Positions 21,617 to 34,454 of a DNA stretch of 64,000 nucleotides are shown one piece after another (within the stretch, counting starts at the first letter, position 1; each line of letters opens with the position of its first letter). Under the pieces are notes generated by a model. It saw only the letters and a list, made by a program, of their open reading frames with translations, was not told where the DNA came from and ran no database searches. The stretch comes from Perognathus longimembris pacificus (lineage: Eukaryota; Chordata; Mammalia; Rodentia; Heteromyidae), in assembly GCF_023159225.1 (NCBI RefSeq), contig NC_063173.1, positions 10,206,852-10,270,851 on the forward strand, read 5' to 3'. The position numbers were made by a program, and so were the translations under genes.

Positions 21617-22964
21617 AGATGGGAAATTACTGTACAAAATTTGTGTTTCAGTGAATTGCTTTTCCTTGTAATGTTAAGTTGGTCAAATAAGAAAAATATT
21701 TAAATAAATTTCTGGTGTATGTGTTTGCTTATATGCAAGTAGGTGTATGTATGTATAAAATATGTGCACAAACGTAATATAAATGTTATAAGTACAATGT
21801 ATTATAGATACACAACTATATATACATATATGTATGTATAATTTCCCATCAGGAAAGCAACGGTCTGTAGGGCCATCTTTTCAATATTTGTCTAATCACA
21901 GGCGCTATAAAAATGAAACAAGCATGACATTAGAGGAAGCAGAGGGTAATACAACCACTTCAAGTTTTGTTGGAAGACTGACCTGCCTTCCATCACCACT
22001 GCTGGCTGTGGTACTCAAAGCCAGTTCTTAATGTCTCTTTGCCACAATTATAATCAAAGGAGAGACAGTAACACTTTCTGTGTTGTGTGAGTATAAACAG
22101 TAAATTAGAAATGTGTGATATAGTAGGTACTTGTCAACTTATATATTGGCAGTTTTCATTGCTGTCATTGTTATTATTTCTAATTCAACTGACAAATCCC
22201 AAAGACGTGACTCTTAGATTTCCTCAGTTTCCTATTGCTACCAACATCCAGTCACATAGCGGGTGTCTGGGGGACACGGCTGAGATCAGGGTTTGTGTCT
22301 ACCCCCACTCAGCCACTTTGCTGTACTAGATCCTGTCATTTAACATAACACCTCAGATGAGTCAATTATTAGTAAAACCTGATATAAATGCTTGTAATGA
22401 CACAAGAAGGGAGAGGTGACTATTTACAGAGACACTGTAGCTTACTTAATGGAGGCAATTCTGGATTTGAAGTCTGAAATCCTAGTCACTTATGCTAATT
22501 ATATGCAAACTTATTAAGTATACTGTGCATTACCATCTGCACTTCTCACCATTAGCAAAAAGAAAAATGAATCTGAGTTTTTTTTACCTGATACTTTGAC
22601 ATCTAAGATGTAAGAATATTGTAAATCTGTATAATGTTTTACTAAAGCCTAGAAATATTATATTTATGGGCTTTCAGAACTTTGGATTTTTTACTCTCTT
22701 AGTTTCCAAAGAAAACTGTGCTTGACTGCTTCGCTTTCAGTGTTCTCACGGGCTCTTTTGAGTGTTAGGGGAGTTTTGAAGTCATGGGTTGTGTTTGCTT
22801 GACAGACACTGTAAATGTGAGCCATTCCCCCAGCCCTTTGGTGCTTTAGTTGTTTTCCAGGAAAGGTCTTGCTTTTATGACTAAGCCAGTCTACACCATG
22901 ATCCGATGCTCCTGTTTGCATGTCTCACAGACTTTGAGGGACAGTGACATGTCACCAGGCCCAC
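21617..22964. other. Mostly unique DNA, with SINE debris near 22780-22860
   Basis: AT-rich, with TATA/TACA tracts at 21780-21840. The block around 22800 (gtgagccattcccccagccc) may be a decayed antisense ID-type SINE. A MIR-like plus-strand hint lies near 22445-22540. No gene is supported. Confidence 0.35.
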
Positions 22965-23082
22965 ATCTTGTTTGAGATGGCATCTCACTTTTTTTTTTTG
23001 GTCCCAGGCTGGCCAAGAACTTTAGCCTCCTACTTAGCTGTGATTCGAGCATGAGCCACCAAACCTCGCTGTCAACAGCTAC
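22965..23082 (-). repeat. B1-like SINE, antisense
   Basis: tttgagatggcatctcac, a T run, tcccaggctggccaagaac, cctcctacttagctgtgatt and atgagccacc follow the antisense 7SL/B1 order closely. There is no Geo half. Confidence 0.75.
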
Positions 23083-23227
23083 TATTTCAGTAATTGGCTC
23101 GCGACGATTATCCAAAAGTATTTGTGTTATAGATTTTGAAATTACTATTTAAAGTGTCCTTTCTTCATTTCCACTTTTTCTTAACCTCAGGTAGGATAAC
23201 AGAATCGTAATCCTTCCATGTGAAGCC

Positions 23228-23332
23228 TTTTTTTCTTTATCTAATAAATGGTGACAATGATGTCTAATAAATGGGGTTGTTGTAGCAAATGCATTTTAAA
23301 ATTCCAATGCTGAACACAAGACTTGGTACAAA
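23228..23332 (+). repeat. MIR-like fossil
   Basis: atctaataaatggtgacaat, 'gggttgttgtagcaaatgc' and gctgaacacaagacttgg match the MIR core-to-3' order. Confidence 0.5.
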
Positions 23333-24245
23333 ACAAATTAATAATAACTATACATACGTTTCACCAACAATAAATTTGTAAGGATGCTGATGATTCTGAA
23401 CTTTTAAACACTGAATTCTTTGTGATTAGTAGCCTTCTTTGATATAAAGAATCAACATCAGTTGCTTGCTGGGTTGGACATTCAGAGTAAGCTTTTATAT
23501 TGCAGTATATGCAGTTAGCAACAAATCGGATACCTAAAATGGTTTTCAGAGATTAAAAATAGAAAATGTTTAGACTGTTATTGAAGTTTGTTTCCTCCAA
23601 AGCTGTCCTATAAGTACAATAAAAGTACCTAGGTATGCTGCTTTATTTTTACTCACTGCTTAGCTTATTCCCCCACAACCATACTTGGATATAGAGTAAA
23701 TGATCATCTCATCTCTAGCAAACTAATCAATATTCAGGCAAAAATTGTTAACTCAAAATGTCAATTGATTGAATCAAATAGAATTCTTAGTATAGGCAAA
23801 ATTAGATTTCAACAAAAAATAAATAAGAGATTTATTTGAAAAGATTAAAAGAATCAATCATTTTGTGTACCCTTTGTGTAAAAATGAAGGGATATTTTAC
23901 CTGAATTTGAAAATTTCATTCCAATAATTTTGACATAACATAGTTTTAAACACCTCACAATTCTCAACTGATAAAGGCATATATATGTATATGTATGTTA
24001 TATATATTATATATATCTCCAAGATATTAAAGTTCCATTCACAATGTACAAATTTAAATTTCGAGGATGTCTTCTTATTTTAGATGTGAAGTTCTTAAAT
24101 CTCTGAAGCACTGTTCTGTGCAAGAGGTGGAGAGTTCATTTTGTAAATGACCACAATAGGTAAGTATATAATCTGCAGTTCAGGTTAACATTTGCATTCC
24201 AGTTAGCACACATCTCTTCTTTCAGTGTTCAAAGAGAGATCATTT
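23333..24245. other. Unique AT-rich DNA with a TA-rich patch
   Basis: The TATA/TATG-rich stretch at 23975-24020 is self-complementary and could extrude hairpins. No gene is seen. Confidence 0.45.
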
Positions 24246-24455
24246 GGGCCATGTGTGGTTGCACATGCCTAGAATCCTAGCCACTTGTGAAATGAGATGA
24301 GATGGAACAATCCTGGTTTGAGGTCATCCTGGGTAAAAGGCTAGGAAAACCCCATCACAACAAATGAATCAGGCATGTAGGCAGCTCCTTGTGTTCCCAG
24401 ATACATGGCTTTCAATAGTAGGAAGCTCATGGTCTCAGGCCAGCCAGAACATTAT
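24246..24455 (+). repeat. Dimeric 7SL-derived SINE, old
   Basis: The first 7SL-like unit (gttgcacatgcctagaatcc, tttgaggtcatcctgggtaa) leads to a linker (catcacaacaaatgaatcag). A second 7SL-like unit (gcatgtaggcagctccttg, ggtctcaggccagcc) follows. It differs from 7SL-Geo and looks older. Confidence 0.65.
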
Positions 24456-24990
24456 TTGTATATGTAATATAGAACATTATAATATAAGAATATAACATAT
24501 ATATCATATAAGAATTATAATTTCTATATTTCTAATTCTATCTCTAATAATATTTCCAGTGCATATTTTTAAAATAGGATTACTTGGAAATGACAAGAGA
24601 GGGCTGTGTGTGTAGACTTATACTTTATATCTACTGACTAAATCTTTAGAGCTTGATTTGGTAATTACCTTCTAGTTTTTAATCATAGCGAAAATGTTAG
24701 AAAGATTACTGACATCACAATTAATCACATTTAATTCAAATAGAAAAAAATGATAATTCAAAATTAAGTAAATATGTTCTGATTAGTAAACAGAAAGCAA
24801 TTATATCTAGACAAGTTCTTAAAAATATAATTAGGAAGATCATTACTGAATTTGTTTTCTAAGCATTAGATAGGACAAAAATACAGATGTATTTAAATTA
24901 AATGGCTACAAAGTGTTAGTGCAAAAACGACTTAAGAAATAAATGTACTCTCAAAAGAGCTATATTAAATGGGTTCTTACCATCTCTAGC
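24456..24990. other. Unique AT-rich non-coding DNA
   Basis: Very AT-rich with ATA/TAT patches. No gene or named repeat. Confidence 0.4.
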
Positions 24991-25165
24991 CATTTGTACT
25001 CTTAAAAAATAAGAGGAATGGAACCACATAATGAGGGTAGGAAAGAGATTTGGAAAGATGGGGGAGGGATGGAAGGAATGACATGGGTCAAGATGCATTT
25101 TAGTTATAATCTGACATGTTGAGTTGAAACCCCTTTGTACAACTACTTAAAAATAATGGATGAGT
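24991..25165 (+). mobile_element. Old L1 3' UTR-like remnant
   Basis: A purine-rich tract (aaagatgggggagggatgg) is followed by 'ctgacatgttgagttgaaac' and ccctttgtacaactac, then an A-rich end. Similar endings occur at 27.85, 28.9 and 39.4 kb. Confidence 0.55.
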
Positions 25166-26118
25166 GTCAGTAGCTTGGTTAATAATATTTTACTAGTATT
25201 TTTTCTTTGTTTAATAAATGGACTGATTATCTAAAATGGTATTGTTAAGGGAAACTGAGCAGAATGTATACAGAAATTATTTGTATGTTTCCAACTGTCT
25301 TAAACAGAAGACATTCCTAAATAACAGTATCTTTTCAACAATGGTTAGGACTTTCTCTTCAAATGTGAAGTTTTCTTATAAATTAAGCTTTTAGTCTAGA
25401 CATGCAAGGTGTGCATAGACCAATATTTGCCTCTACAAATACATATGAAATATGCCTGCTTGTGGGCACATTATACAAGCATGTCATTTAAATGGCATAT
25501 ATTTTGCTAATGCCACATGCATTTTGGAATTAAAATGTTACATGAATCTTATTTTAGATACATTTTAAAATTAAAGCAATTGAAGCTCAGAAAAATTACA
25601 TAACTTAATCAATATCATACTCAGTCAATGAAACAGTAACATGTACAAAAGTTGTGAACCATGGGATGAATTGATCACTCTACCCACAACAGTTAAATAA
25701 ACTTTGAACTATGTCAAGAACAAACCACAAGAACCAGAGGACCTGGAATCATACTGAGTGGTCTATCTGGTTATGGTGGGAGTCAAATAAACATCAGTAA
25801 CAGACATAAGAAAAATTTCCAATCCTATAAACTATTAATGGGTCACATCAAAATTTGTGGGACAGAGATAGTAGAACTGAATAATGATTACATTAGAATA
25901 GTCATATTAGATTAAACGCTTACATTAAAATGTACGGAAAAAATATCAAATCACTTATTTAGATCCTAGCACAAGATGAAAAAGTACCACAAAAGAAATA
26001 CAAACAAGAAAAAAATAGACATTGCAAACATCAATAAATATGAAATAAAGGATATCAATGGATGAAGCAAGTATTCTTTGTGTGGGTGGGCATGCACATG
26101 CGTGTGTGTGCACATGCA
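25166..26118. other. Unique AT-rich DNA, possible MIR trace
   Basis: A weak antisense MIR-like 'attgaagctcagaaaaatta' block lies near 25575-25640. Beyond about 25650 the sequence may contain decayed L1, but I cannot align it by eye. A GT-rich patch lies at 26080-26115. Confidence 0.35.
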
Positions 26119-26324
26119 GGTACTGGAGCTTGAACTTGGCCTGGATGGTACTGCTCAGTGCTAAGCTACGAGTTGAGCCTCAGCCTCACTTCTGGCTTTT
26201 AGGTGGTTAATTGTAGATAAGAGTCTCTTGGACATTCCTATTTGAACTGGCTTCAAACCATGACCCTCAAATCTCAGCTTCCTGAGTAGCTATGTTTACA
26301 GATGAAAGTTACTAGTGCCTGGCC
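26119..26324 (-). repeat. 7SL-Geo SINE, antisense, diverged
   Basis: Antisense Geo debris (tactggagcttgaacttggc) continues to the linker ggtggttaattgtagataag, then the antisense 7SL head (cttcctgagtagctatgttt). Confidence 0.78.
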
Positions 26325-26649
26325 AACAAACCATTCTTTAAAAAAAAATCTGTAAAGTTAACAAACATTTAGAAGCCTGAAAACAACAACAACAAACACA
26401 GAATCGGGAATTTACACCAGAAAACACAAAGTAGAAAATCTGAATTAAAAATAATAAAAACAGTTCTATAAATATAGATCTAAAATTTAATTACATTAAA
26501 AATTTGAAAGAAATCAATTCCTTCAAAAGCAGAATTACTAGTTCCCAAAATATACCTAATTTCAATAATCCATGGATATTAAGTTAATTGAATTCATAAT
26601 TTCAAACTAAGAAAAGTAAGAAAGTAAACTTCTAAGTCCATTAGAAATT

Positions 26650-27885
26650 CATCTTATTCTAGCAAAACTAGCATAAAAGAATAAAAAACACCTACATATT
26701 GATTTGCAATGAATATAACATGAAAACATATAGGAAAATGTTCACAGTAGCATATGAAAGAGGTGATACACCATGACCAACTAGTGTTTTTCCCACTGAT
26801 TCAAGGGTAGAATATGTGAAAACCAAAATGATATACATTACATGATCATATTAGTCAATGAAGAAATGTAATTTAACAAAATTTCACACTTTATTACAAC
26901 AACAGAGACTAGATGTTCTAATCACTGCCATAGGCAATAAAACTAAAAGGTTTAAGGGTTGAAGGAGAGATAAAACAGGCAAAAAAATGCATTTACATCA
27001 TCGGGACAGAGAAAGGAACTCAGAAATAAATCCCCACAAATGTTTTTTTTTTTTATCTCTTTTTGGGTAACGAGACTGAAACAAATCAGTGAAGTGGCCA
27101 GGATTTTCAACAATGATGGAGAAGTAAGTCATTATTCATATAGAAAAAGGGAAAAGGAAACTCATGCCTGATTTAAGAGGCAATACAAAACAGATTATAC
27201 TTAAACTTGAAATCAAAAATTAAATTGAAATTCAAACTACCCTATAATCAGCATTACCACATGTGGGCATCTACCCAGAATATTACAAGTCAAGTTAAAG
27301 ACGCGCACTCATATCCACTGCTGCACTAATAGCCATAGCCAACTTATGGAAACAACCCAGATGCTCTAGAACAGATGACTGAATGAGCAAAATGTGATAT
27401 GTACAGACAATGCAAATCATGCCATTTGCGGGCTCTCAGAGACAAGCATCACATTTTCCCTCACATGTGGAACCTAGATCTAAAATACAAACATATATGA
27501 TAACATACACAGAGTTTTATGCATAGATGCACAGACTAAAGAAGGGTAAACTTAGGAGAGGAGTCCCAGTGGTGTAACTCTTCTGAACAACTAACAAACT
27601 GCTTAACAAAATACACACCAGGAAGTGGAAACATGTTTGAGAGGACAGTAAAGAGGGGGCACACAAATGGAAGGAGGAAAAGTAAGCAAATGCAGTCATT
27701 ATAATCAATGTACATTATGTAAAAAAAAAAAAAAAAGAACTACGTAATCTGAGGGTTAGGGATGGGTGAAAATGGAGGAGAACGCCGGGAATGGTGATAT
27801 TGATTAATAAGATTTATGCTCATAATCTGAGTTATGAAATTATAATCTCTTTGTACAACTATTTAACAACAGAATTTAAAATGAT
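26650..27885 (+). mobile_element. Ancient L1, ORF2 3' part and 3' UTR
   Basis: Upstream parts show decayed ORF2-like blocks (ccataggcaataaaactaa, atttacatcatcgggacaga). 27270-27380 matches the L1 ORF2 C-terminal region by order of features (gggcatctacccagaatatt, cttatggaaacaacccagat). A purine-rich 3' UTR follows, with an (A)15 run at 27721 and an old L1 end at about 27880 (ctttgtacaactatttaac). It is more diverged than the L1s at 38-46 kb and has no open frame. Confidence 0.6.
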
Positions 27886-27887
27886 AA

Positions 27888-28116
27888 GCTGGGTAATGAT
27901 GCCATGACTGTAACCTCTAGCTACTCAGGAGGTTGAGATCTGAAGATTCCAGCTTTAGGCCAGTTTAGACAGGAGTGTCCATGAGACTCTTATCTCCAGC
28001 TAACTACCAAAACACTGGTAGTGAAGCTGTGGCTCAAGTAACAGAGTTCCAGCCTTAAGCAAAAACAGTAAGGAGCCCTATGCAGGCTCTAAGTTCAAGC
28101 CAAAGTACTAAAACAG
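27888..28116 (+). repeat. 7SL-Geo SINE
   Basis: Head (ctagctactcaggaggttga), linker (cttatctccagctaactacc) and Geo (gtggctcaagtaacagagtt, taagttcaagcc) are all present. It is inserted beside the end of an ancient L1. Confidence 0.85.
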
Positions 28117-28159
28117 ATAACATAAATAAATCATAAAAAAACATAATTCATAATGAAGA

Positions 28160-28918
28160 ATCACAACATTGAGAATAAATATGAAGATTTTTTTTTCCAG
28201 TGAAGTTACTGGCTGGGAAACTATGGACACAGTCATTTAACTTGACACCAACAACAAAATTAATAAAAGGAAAAACTGATAAATGGGCTTCAGAAAAAGT
28301 AAAAAAAGAAAAAGCTCTGCACGAAACTCTCATAAGAGGATTATGATAAAGGAACCGCATGCAACAGACAGGCAAAAAGAAAAAAACACTTGCAGAACTG
28401 ACAGCCAACAAAGAAATATTCTCTAGAATATGTAAAGTTTCTCAAAATTCAATACTTATAAAATTCTAATTATAATAGGGCAAAGTTCACTAGAGAATAT
28501 ATTGATGAAAACTAACCACAAAAAAATTCAACATTACTAGTTATGAGGAAAATACTAATTAAAACCGCAATGAGTCATCACCGCACACCTAAGAGTGCGA
28601 TTAGGATACTATGATTCCACCAGACATTCATGTTCCCCAGATTTTCTGGTGGTAATGGAAAGTAGAGTAGCCACTCTATGGAACAGCCTGGAAAGCTGCT
28701 TTGAAAAGGAAATAGGTGTTGAGGGGGTTAGGTCGAGGGAAGGCGACAGAGGAGGGAGAGAAGAATTGGAGAACAGTCATAATATTCAATGTATGTAGGT
28801 AAATTGGGGGAGTGAGTGGTGTTGAGAAATGTGGGACAGAATGCATTGTACTCATCAACTGACATGTTGAAACTGTTTTGTGTACAAAGTTATAAGTACT
28901 TATGGATAATGAAAGTAA
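28160..28918 (+). mobile_element. Second ancient L1 remnant, 3' portion
   Basis: Decayed ORF2-like order: aaactgataaatgggcttca, a 'aatactaattaaaaccgcaa' block, then a purine-rich 3' UTR and an end (tgacatgttgaaactgtttt, gtgtacaaagttataagtac) like other old L1 ends. The A-rich tail has become the GGAA/GGGA repeat that follows. Confidence 0.6.
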
Positions 28919-29092
28919 AGAAGGGAGGAAGGAAGGGAGGGAGGGAGGGAGGGAGGGAGGAAGGAAGGAAGGAAGGAAGGAAGGAAGGAAGGAAGGAAGG
29001 AAGGGAGGGAGGGAGGGAGGGAGGGAGGGAGGGAGGGAGGGAGGGAGGGAGGAAGAGAGGGAAGGTGGGCAGGCAGGCAGGAAGGCAGGCTT
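28919..29092. repeat. (GGGA)n/(GGAA)n tetranucleotide repeat
   Basis: About 40 tetranucleotide units with alternating GGGA and GGAA domains, ending in a (GGCA)n fringe at 29065-29090. The long homopurine strand has many G3 runs compatible with G-quadruplex or triplex folding. ORFs across it are repeat translations. Confidence 0.98.
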
Positions 29093-30670
29093 TTCTACTA
29101 CTTTGTACCCATTGACCTTCATCCTAGGAAGCTGAAATGTGAGGCTGTACCTGGATTTTTACAGCTGTTTTATTTGTCAGTCAGAAATTAGAGTCAGATC
29201 AGTGGGGAAATGGTTAGATTTAAATGAGCGGAAAATCCCTGCTCATCAATGGAAAGGAATGAGTTACTGATAATAGCCAATGGCAAGTAGGAGAATTTGC
29301 CATCCAAGGCCAGTCCCAAAGCATCCCATTGTGTACCGTCCCTGCTTCGCGGTGCTTCTGTACAAAGAAAATAATAGAAATGGTGAAGAAGCCAGCAGAG
29401 CATGGATTCTGCGCTAGGAAGTGATCAGAGGCAATGCTTGCAGTATGGAGGTACTTGTGCCAAAACTGTGTTGCCATCCCAGCACGGGTTAGGATTTGTC
29501 CTACAGTGTAATACAAGGCCTCAATAGGTTAAACTAGGAAACAGCATGTGAAGTGTCAATATGGATCTCTCTCTCAGTTGTCAGCGAGGTTACAGGTACC
29601 TCAGTTTCCTAAAAAGCTCCTCATATGGGCATCCAGCTTTATTGAGAAGAAATTATTCAATGGCATTAAGAGCACAACAAAACCAAAGCCAACATAGATG
29701 AAGTTCATAGGTTTTTGACAGACTGCCATTATTAAAACAAAGACCTAAATCCCAGTTTTTCTAAACACTCATTTGAGGGTGACTTTCACTTCCACTGAAA
29801 CAAAAGGCACCTATATTTTTTGAAATGGTGAGCTCTTTATTCTCCCCAGAGAGGTCTGGAAATAGGATGATAATAACGTTTTTAAAAAGACATGTGCATG
29901 TTTAGAGCTCACAGCAGCTTTTACTCCCTCGGCTTAAGTGCATTTCTATTTCAAATTTAACTCTTTTGGCTTGTTTTTTTTCTCCTAACTGTATGTAGGT
30001 TAAGGAAAATGTATGCTGTGAAAGACAATTCAGAATTCCAAATGAGTACATTTTAAATAAAATCACAACAAGAAATGCAAAGATTTTATTAAAATGTATG
30101 TTATTTGCATCAGGACAAATTTGGTAGATATATTTAGCAAACAGGATGTGCATTGATCTTGCTATTCAAGAACATTAGGTAAAGTACACACACATACACG
30201 CACAAAGAGACAGAAAGAGAGGGGGGGATAGCCTGTTTTGGAGCCTTTCCTAAAACATTTAGAAATGAGAGCCTATTAAGGTTAGTAGCTGGGTTTGTTG
30301 TCAACATAAAGACATGTTCCTTTGCAGTGAATCCTGGTAGACTCCTTTCTTGGCCACATGTTTTTTCAAGTTCATCAATTCCTTTATTCATCTAGAAAAC
30401 ATTCTATCTGTAATAAAGGCAACCTTGCATTCGTGTCACATCAGGAAAATGCAGAAAATCAACAGAAATGACTACTTAAGACTATCCATCACACATTTTA
30501 TAATCAGCAGTCTCTGGAGAAAAATCTGAGGGAAAGTATACCAGGCTATGAGCTCTAGCCCCAGTGCCAGAACTCACATAAAATAAATTAAATTGTCCAG
30601 AGGTTATCCAACCCTCCAGTGGTCTTTAACTCTCCAAGGTCTGCACTCTGCCCACAATTTACCATGATTT
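29093..30670. other. Unique non-coding DNA
   Basis: No interspersed repeat is recognised over 1.5 kb. Minus-strand ORFs at 29194-29516 are short and unsupported. A small CA/GA-rich patch sits at 30185-30230. Confidence 0.4.
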
Positions 30671-30891
30671 TGTTTTTGTCTGCCACAGGGCTTGAACTCG
30701 AGGCCTGGACAATGTCTCTGAGCTTTTTCACTCAAGGCTAGCACTCTACCACTTAGAGCCACAGTACCACTTCTGGTTTTCTAATGGTTAACTGGAGATA
30801 AGTCTCACAACCTTCCCTCTTTGAACTGTGATCCTCAGTTCTTAGCCTCCTGAGTGGCTAGGGTTACAGACGTGTGCCAGCAGCTCTTGGC
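30671..30891 (-). repeat. 7SL-Geo SINE, antisense
   Basis: Antisense Geo (cactcaaggctagcactcta), linker (ctaatggttaactggagata) and 7SL head (tagcctcctgagtggctagg) occur in the expected order. Confidence 0.88.
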
Positions 30892-31530
30892 CCATAATTT
30901 TTCCAGACAATGACATTCCTCGTTCATATCTCTTTCAAAGCACTACTAAATGTATCGCCCACCCCACATCCTTCAACGCATATCACTGGTTCTAATCTAC
31001 CCCACAACAGCATACTTTAGAGTTAACTTATTGTTCATGCTCACATTACTAGAATATAAGCTTCAAATATCAGGAAACTCTATCTGGCTTTGTATGCTGC
31101 CGGGTCTTCAGGACTTTTTCCATAACCATGCATAGATAAAATGATCATAAAAATGTGTGTTAAATAAATTGAAAAAAGTTATTTGTCTTGCATTGACATA
31201 TAGCTTAGCTTGTTGCTATGCTAATATATATGACTAGGTATTTTGTAAGAAAAAGAAGTTTATTTGGACTTTTGGTTACAAAGTTTAGAAAATACCAGCT
31301 TTCATAATTTAAAAGGTATAAGATTGCATCATAGTATGGTGAAGTCACCACATAGTGAGAACTTTCAAGAGAGCAGAGAGAGGTACCTATGAAAGAAACC
31401 AAACTCAGGGACAGCTCACTTTATAGGTACTCCATTCTTGGGAGGTAAAAAATAATTTCTTTGGAATATTTACCATTATGCCTCACCTCCCTGAGGTTTG
31501 AAGACCCTTTGTGTTTGTTCAGTTGTTATA
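30892..31530. other. Unique non-coding DNA
   Basis: No feature is recognised. Confidence 0.4.
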
Positions 31531-31754
31531 GTTGATGGGACTTAAATTCTGGGCATAATACTTTCCCTTGTTATTTTTTGCTCAAAACTGGTGCTCTACC
31601 ACTTACACCTACACCTCCAGTTCTGACTTGTTGCTGTTCAATTGGAAACAAGTCTCTTGGATTTTTCTTCCTGAGCTGCATTTAAACCTCAGTCCTCAGA
31701 TCTCAGCCTCCTGAGTAGCTAGAATTATAGATGTGAGCCACTGATGCCTAGCTG
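31531..31754 (-). repeat. 7SL-Geo SINE, antisense
   Basis: Geo debris (gctcaaaactggtgctctac) is followed by the linker (ttcaattggaaacaagtctc) and an antisense 7SL head (cagatctcagcctcctgagt) with a typical end near gatgcctagctg. Confidence 0.85.
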
Positions 31755-33105
31755 TAACACCTCTTAATACTATTACATGGAGGGCCAGATTACAATCCAT
31801 TGGGTAACAAACCACATCCAAATAATAGCACCAAGCTGTCCACAAAAAGCTGCATGTTATTATTTCTCCAATGTTCTTGGCATTTTCTAGCTCTGGAATA
31901 AACAATATGCTATAAATAACACTTAGTTTCATAAATCTCATTGTGGACAGAAAGGTCTCTTAATCTGAGGAATCTAAACATCTGATGATCTATTGAGATG
32001 ACATTTGCAAGAGATGATAGGAGAAATCCAATTTAAAGGCAATACAATATAGTGTGCATAGAGATGAATGTAAAATATTCAGATTTTTGGAACATGAGAA
32101 AGAACTGTCTAGATGACAGTTAGATCTAAGAATAACTCATGAATGGGGTATCACAGGATTGACGTCAAGTTCTTAGGATTGCTTTGTAAATTGTGAAGCT
32201 AGAATAGCTTCCAAGAGAAGCTGCTGAAACACTAGCTGAAGGTTTAGAGAATCTGTTATTTAACTACATCCATCAGGACAACCATATAGCATAAGTTAAA
32301 ATGGTGCAATCACATGAGAATCTATATGCGCAGCTCCACCTCTGTCTCCACCACACTAGTGTGCGGTGTGGCCTGTGTAACTGACCCCGCAGCCCCAGTG
32401 AAGACCAAAGTGAAGTTATTTCTCATAGTTAAATATATGATCACTTACAAAGCACATTCACATTTATTTTTTCTCCTTAAAATCTTGCAACTTGTACAGT
32501 TGTAGGCATTGTTGCTTCTACAAACTTTACTTCATTTTCTGTTTAACCTTAGAATTTAAAATTTTAGCAATTATTCTCATCCATTCTTAATGTAGTTAGT
32601 GAATGGCAGATGTAGAATGTTGGTAAATTTTGCAACATCAAGTCATGCACAGTCATCTGCTAATGTTCACCAATGCCATTAGCTGGCACATCCTGCAAAT
32701 ACAGGAAATATATCTCTAGAATTCTAATTCCTAGGATGTTACACACTAAGACAGAACAAATTATAAGAACCCTGGCTGTGTCTGTTAAGAGAATTAAAAT
32801 TGCTTCCAAATGTCTTCTTGTTCTCAATGCAGTAAGAATCAAATTTATGATGATTCACAACACTCAGAGAAAGGCAGATTTCAAAAGTGAGGAGTAGATG
32901 TGAAAGAGTAAGCAAGGTCCTGGGACAGTAGACTGACTAACTTGTAGGGATGGCAGGTGGTGAAATTGTGTCATTTGAGATTTGTGACAATAAATTAAAG
33001 GGAATACAGTTGTTCTGTTTCCTCTCTGCCCACCTGTGGGTGGAGGTGAGGAGTGGAATGCAGGAAACAGGAAAGCCACAGCTTCTCCAGGTAATTGGCA
33101 GGAAC
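31755..33105. other. Unique non-coding DNA
   Basis: No repeat is clearly recognised. Short ORFs on both strands at 32660-33220 overlap each other and are not supported as genes. Confidence 0.4.
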
Positions 33106-33278
33106 CAAGGATCTGGGAAAATTACAAGGCAGACAAATCCATGAGACTATTATTAGATCGAATTAACCACCAAAAAGCTGGAAATGGAGGTCTGGCTCAA
33201 GTGATTGAGTACAAGTCTTGATTGAAGGGGCAAGTGAGGGTTCTAGACCTGAGATCACCCCAGTACTGTTTGTTTTTT
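33106..33278 (+). repeat. 7SL-Geo SINE, degraded 5' half
   Basis: The linker (gaattaaccaccaaaaagct) and Geo part (tctggctcaagtgattgag, cttgattgaaggggcaag) are readable. The 7SL head is almost lost. Confidence 0.75.
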
Positions 33279-34017
33279 TAAAGCAGAACTTGAAATAGAG
33301 AACAAGGAAGATAGAAGTGAGGGCTAGAAATGTTAAGAAGAAAGCTTGGGTGAGAGTTTGATACTGTCCATCATTAAGCGGTAAGGCAGGTCTCTTAGAT
33401 GTAGGACACCCCCAGAAAAATTTAAAAGACAGAAAAGGAAATCTCTTATGAGATTTTTGATGGAGAAATTATTTGTGACAGTCTTCAACATTTAAATGAA
33501 TGCTCTAGTCATTCATAAAGTGACCATTTAGTAATCGTTAATATTTCTCTATTTTGCAAATTACAAACTTCTAATACTTCAAGTTTAAAAATAGTTGCTG
33601 TCATGAGAACATATAACACACGGTATCTACAACTGGATGAGATGAAATACTCATGATGATATCTACAACTGTCTATGAGATGAAAATCTTCCCTTCTATA
33701 GAGACAAAGCTCTGCTTGGTTCCTACATCTAATTAAAGTGGTGAAACCAGAATAGACAACATATTAATTATGCACAATTAAGAGCTCAATGACTCCATTG
33801 CTCAAAGTGGAACACAGAGCTTCAAGTCAATCTCCCTCTGGGCCTGGGACACTCCTGATTCCACTGTTAAAAGTCAGGCCAATTCTTAGCAAAACATTGA
33901 CATAAGTGAATCTGTATTATGTTTTTGCTGACAAATAAGACATACGTTGTTTTTGTACTATATTTTTATTGTTTTATATGTTCAAATATATGTGTAAAGG
34001 GAATTTGTGATTGAAAT
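33279..34017. other. Unique AT-rich DNA
   Basis: A local imperfect direct repeat of 'atctacaactg...gatgaaatac' occurs at 33624-33685. No gene is seen. Confidence 0.4.
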
Positions 34018-34117
34018 GCTCAAGATAAATATGGTGATGCATGACTGTAATACCAGTACTCAGAATGCAGAGAAAAGAGTTGCTAGTTCAAAGCCAACCT
34101 GGGCTACAGAGAGAGCT
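34018..34117 (+). repeat. B1 SINE (7SL-derived monomer)
   Basis: tgatgcatgactgtaatacc, agtactcagaatgcagag and gttcaaagccaacctgggct form a recognisable B1 monomer. It is followed by a G-rich tail instead of a Geo half. Confidence 0.82.
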
Positions 34118-34165
34118 GGGGGGGGGGGGGAAGGAGGGAGGGAGGGAGAGGGAGGGAGGGTGAGA
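34118..34165. repeat. G-rich tail repeat, G12 and (GGGA)n
   Basis: A G12 homopolymer and GGGA/GGGAG units replace the expected A-tail of the B1. Runs of G3 or more make G-quadruplex folding plausible. Confidence 0.9.
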
Positions 34166-34454
34166 AAAAGAATCTTCATTGTTTCAGCATAAGTCAATGC
34201 ATTGTACAATGAACTGAACGCTTGCTATACATTTTATGGGAGGAAGAAGGATTTGGAAAAAATAAAACTAACAAGGCTCAGGTAGAAATGCCGATTTCTA
34301 AGATGGTTCATGTGGGAGGAATATAAAGCTTTTGAGGCTTGAGTGTGTTTTCTCATGTAGACAGCTATAAAACAAGCAAGGTGATGGCTGTGGATACACT
34401 AAAATCTAAGTCAAAGCTCTTTGAATACAAAGTGCCTTAACTTTGAAATTTGTA

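Noticed and set aside
28919..29092. CRISPR-like regular repetition
   Set aside because: The units are 4 bp without spacers: a microsatellite in a mammalian genome.
28676..29135. Proline/serine-rich (148 codons) and Gly-Arg-Lys-rich frames
   Set aside because: They are translations of the GGGA/GGAA array and adjoining L1 remnant.
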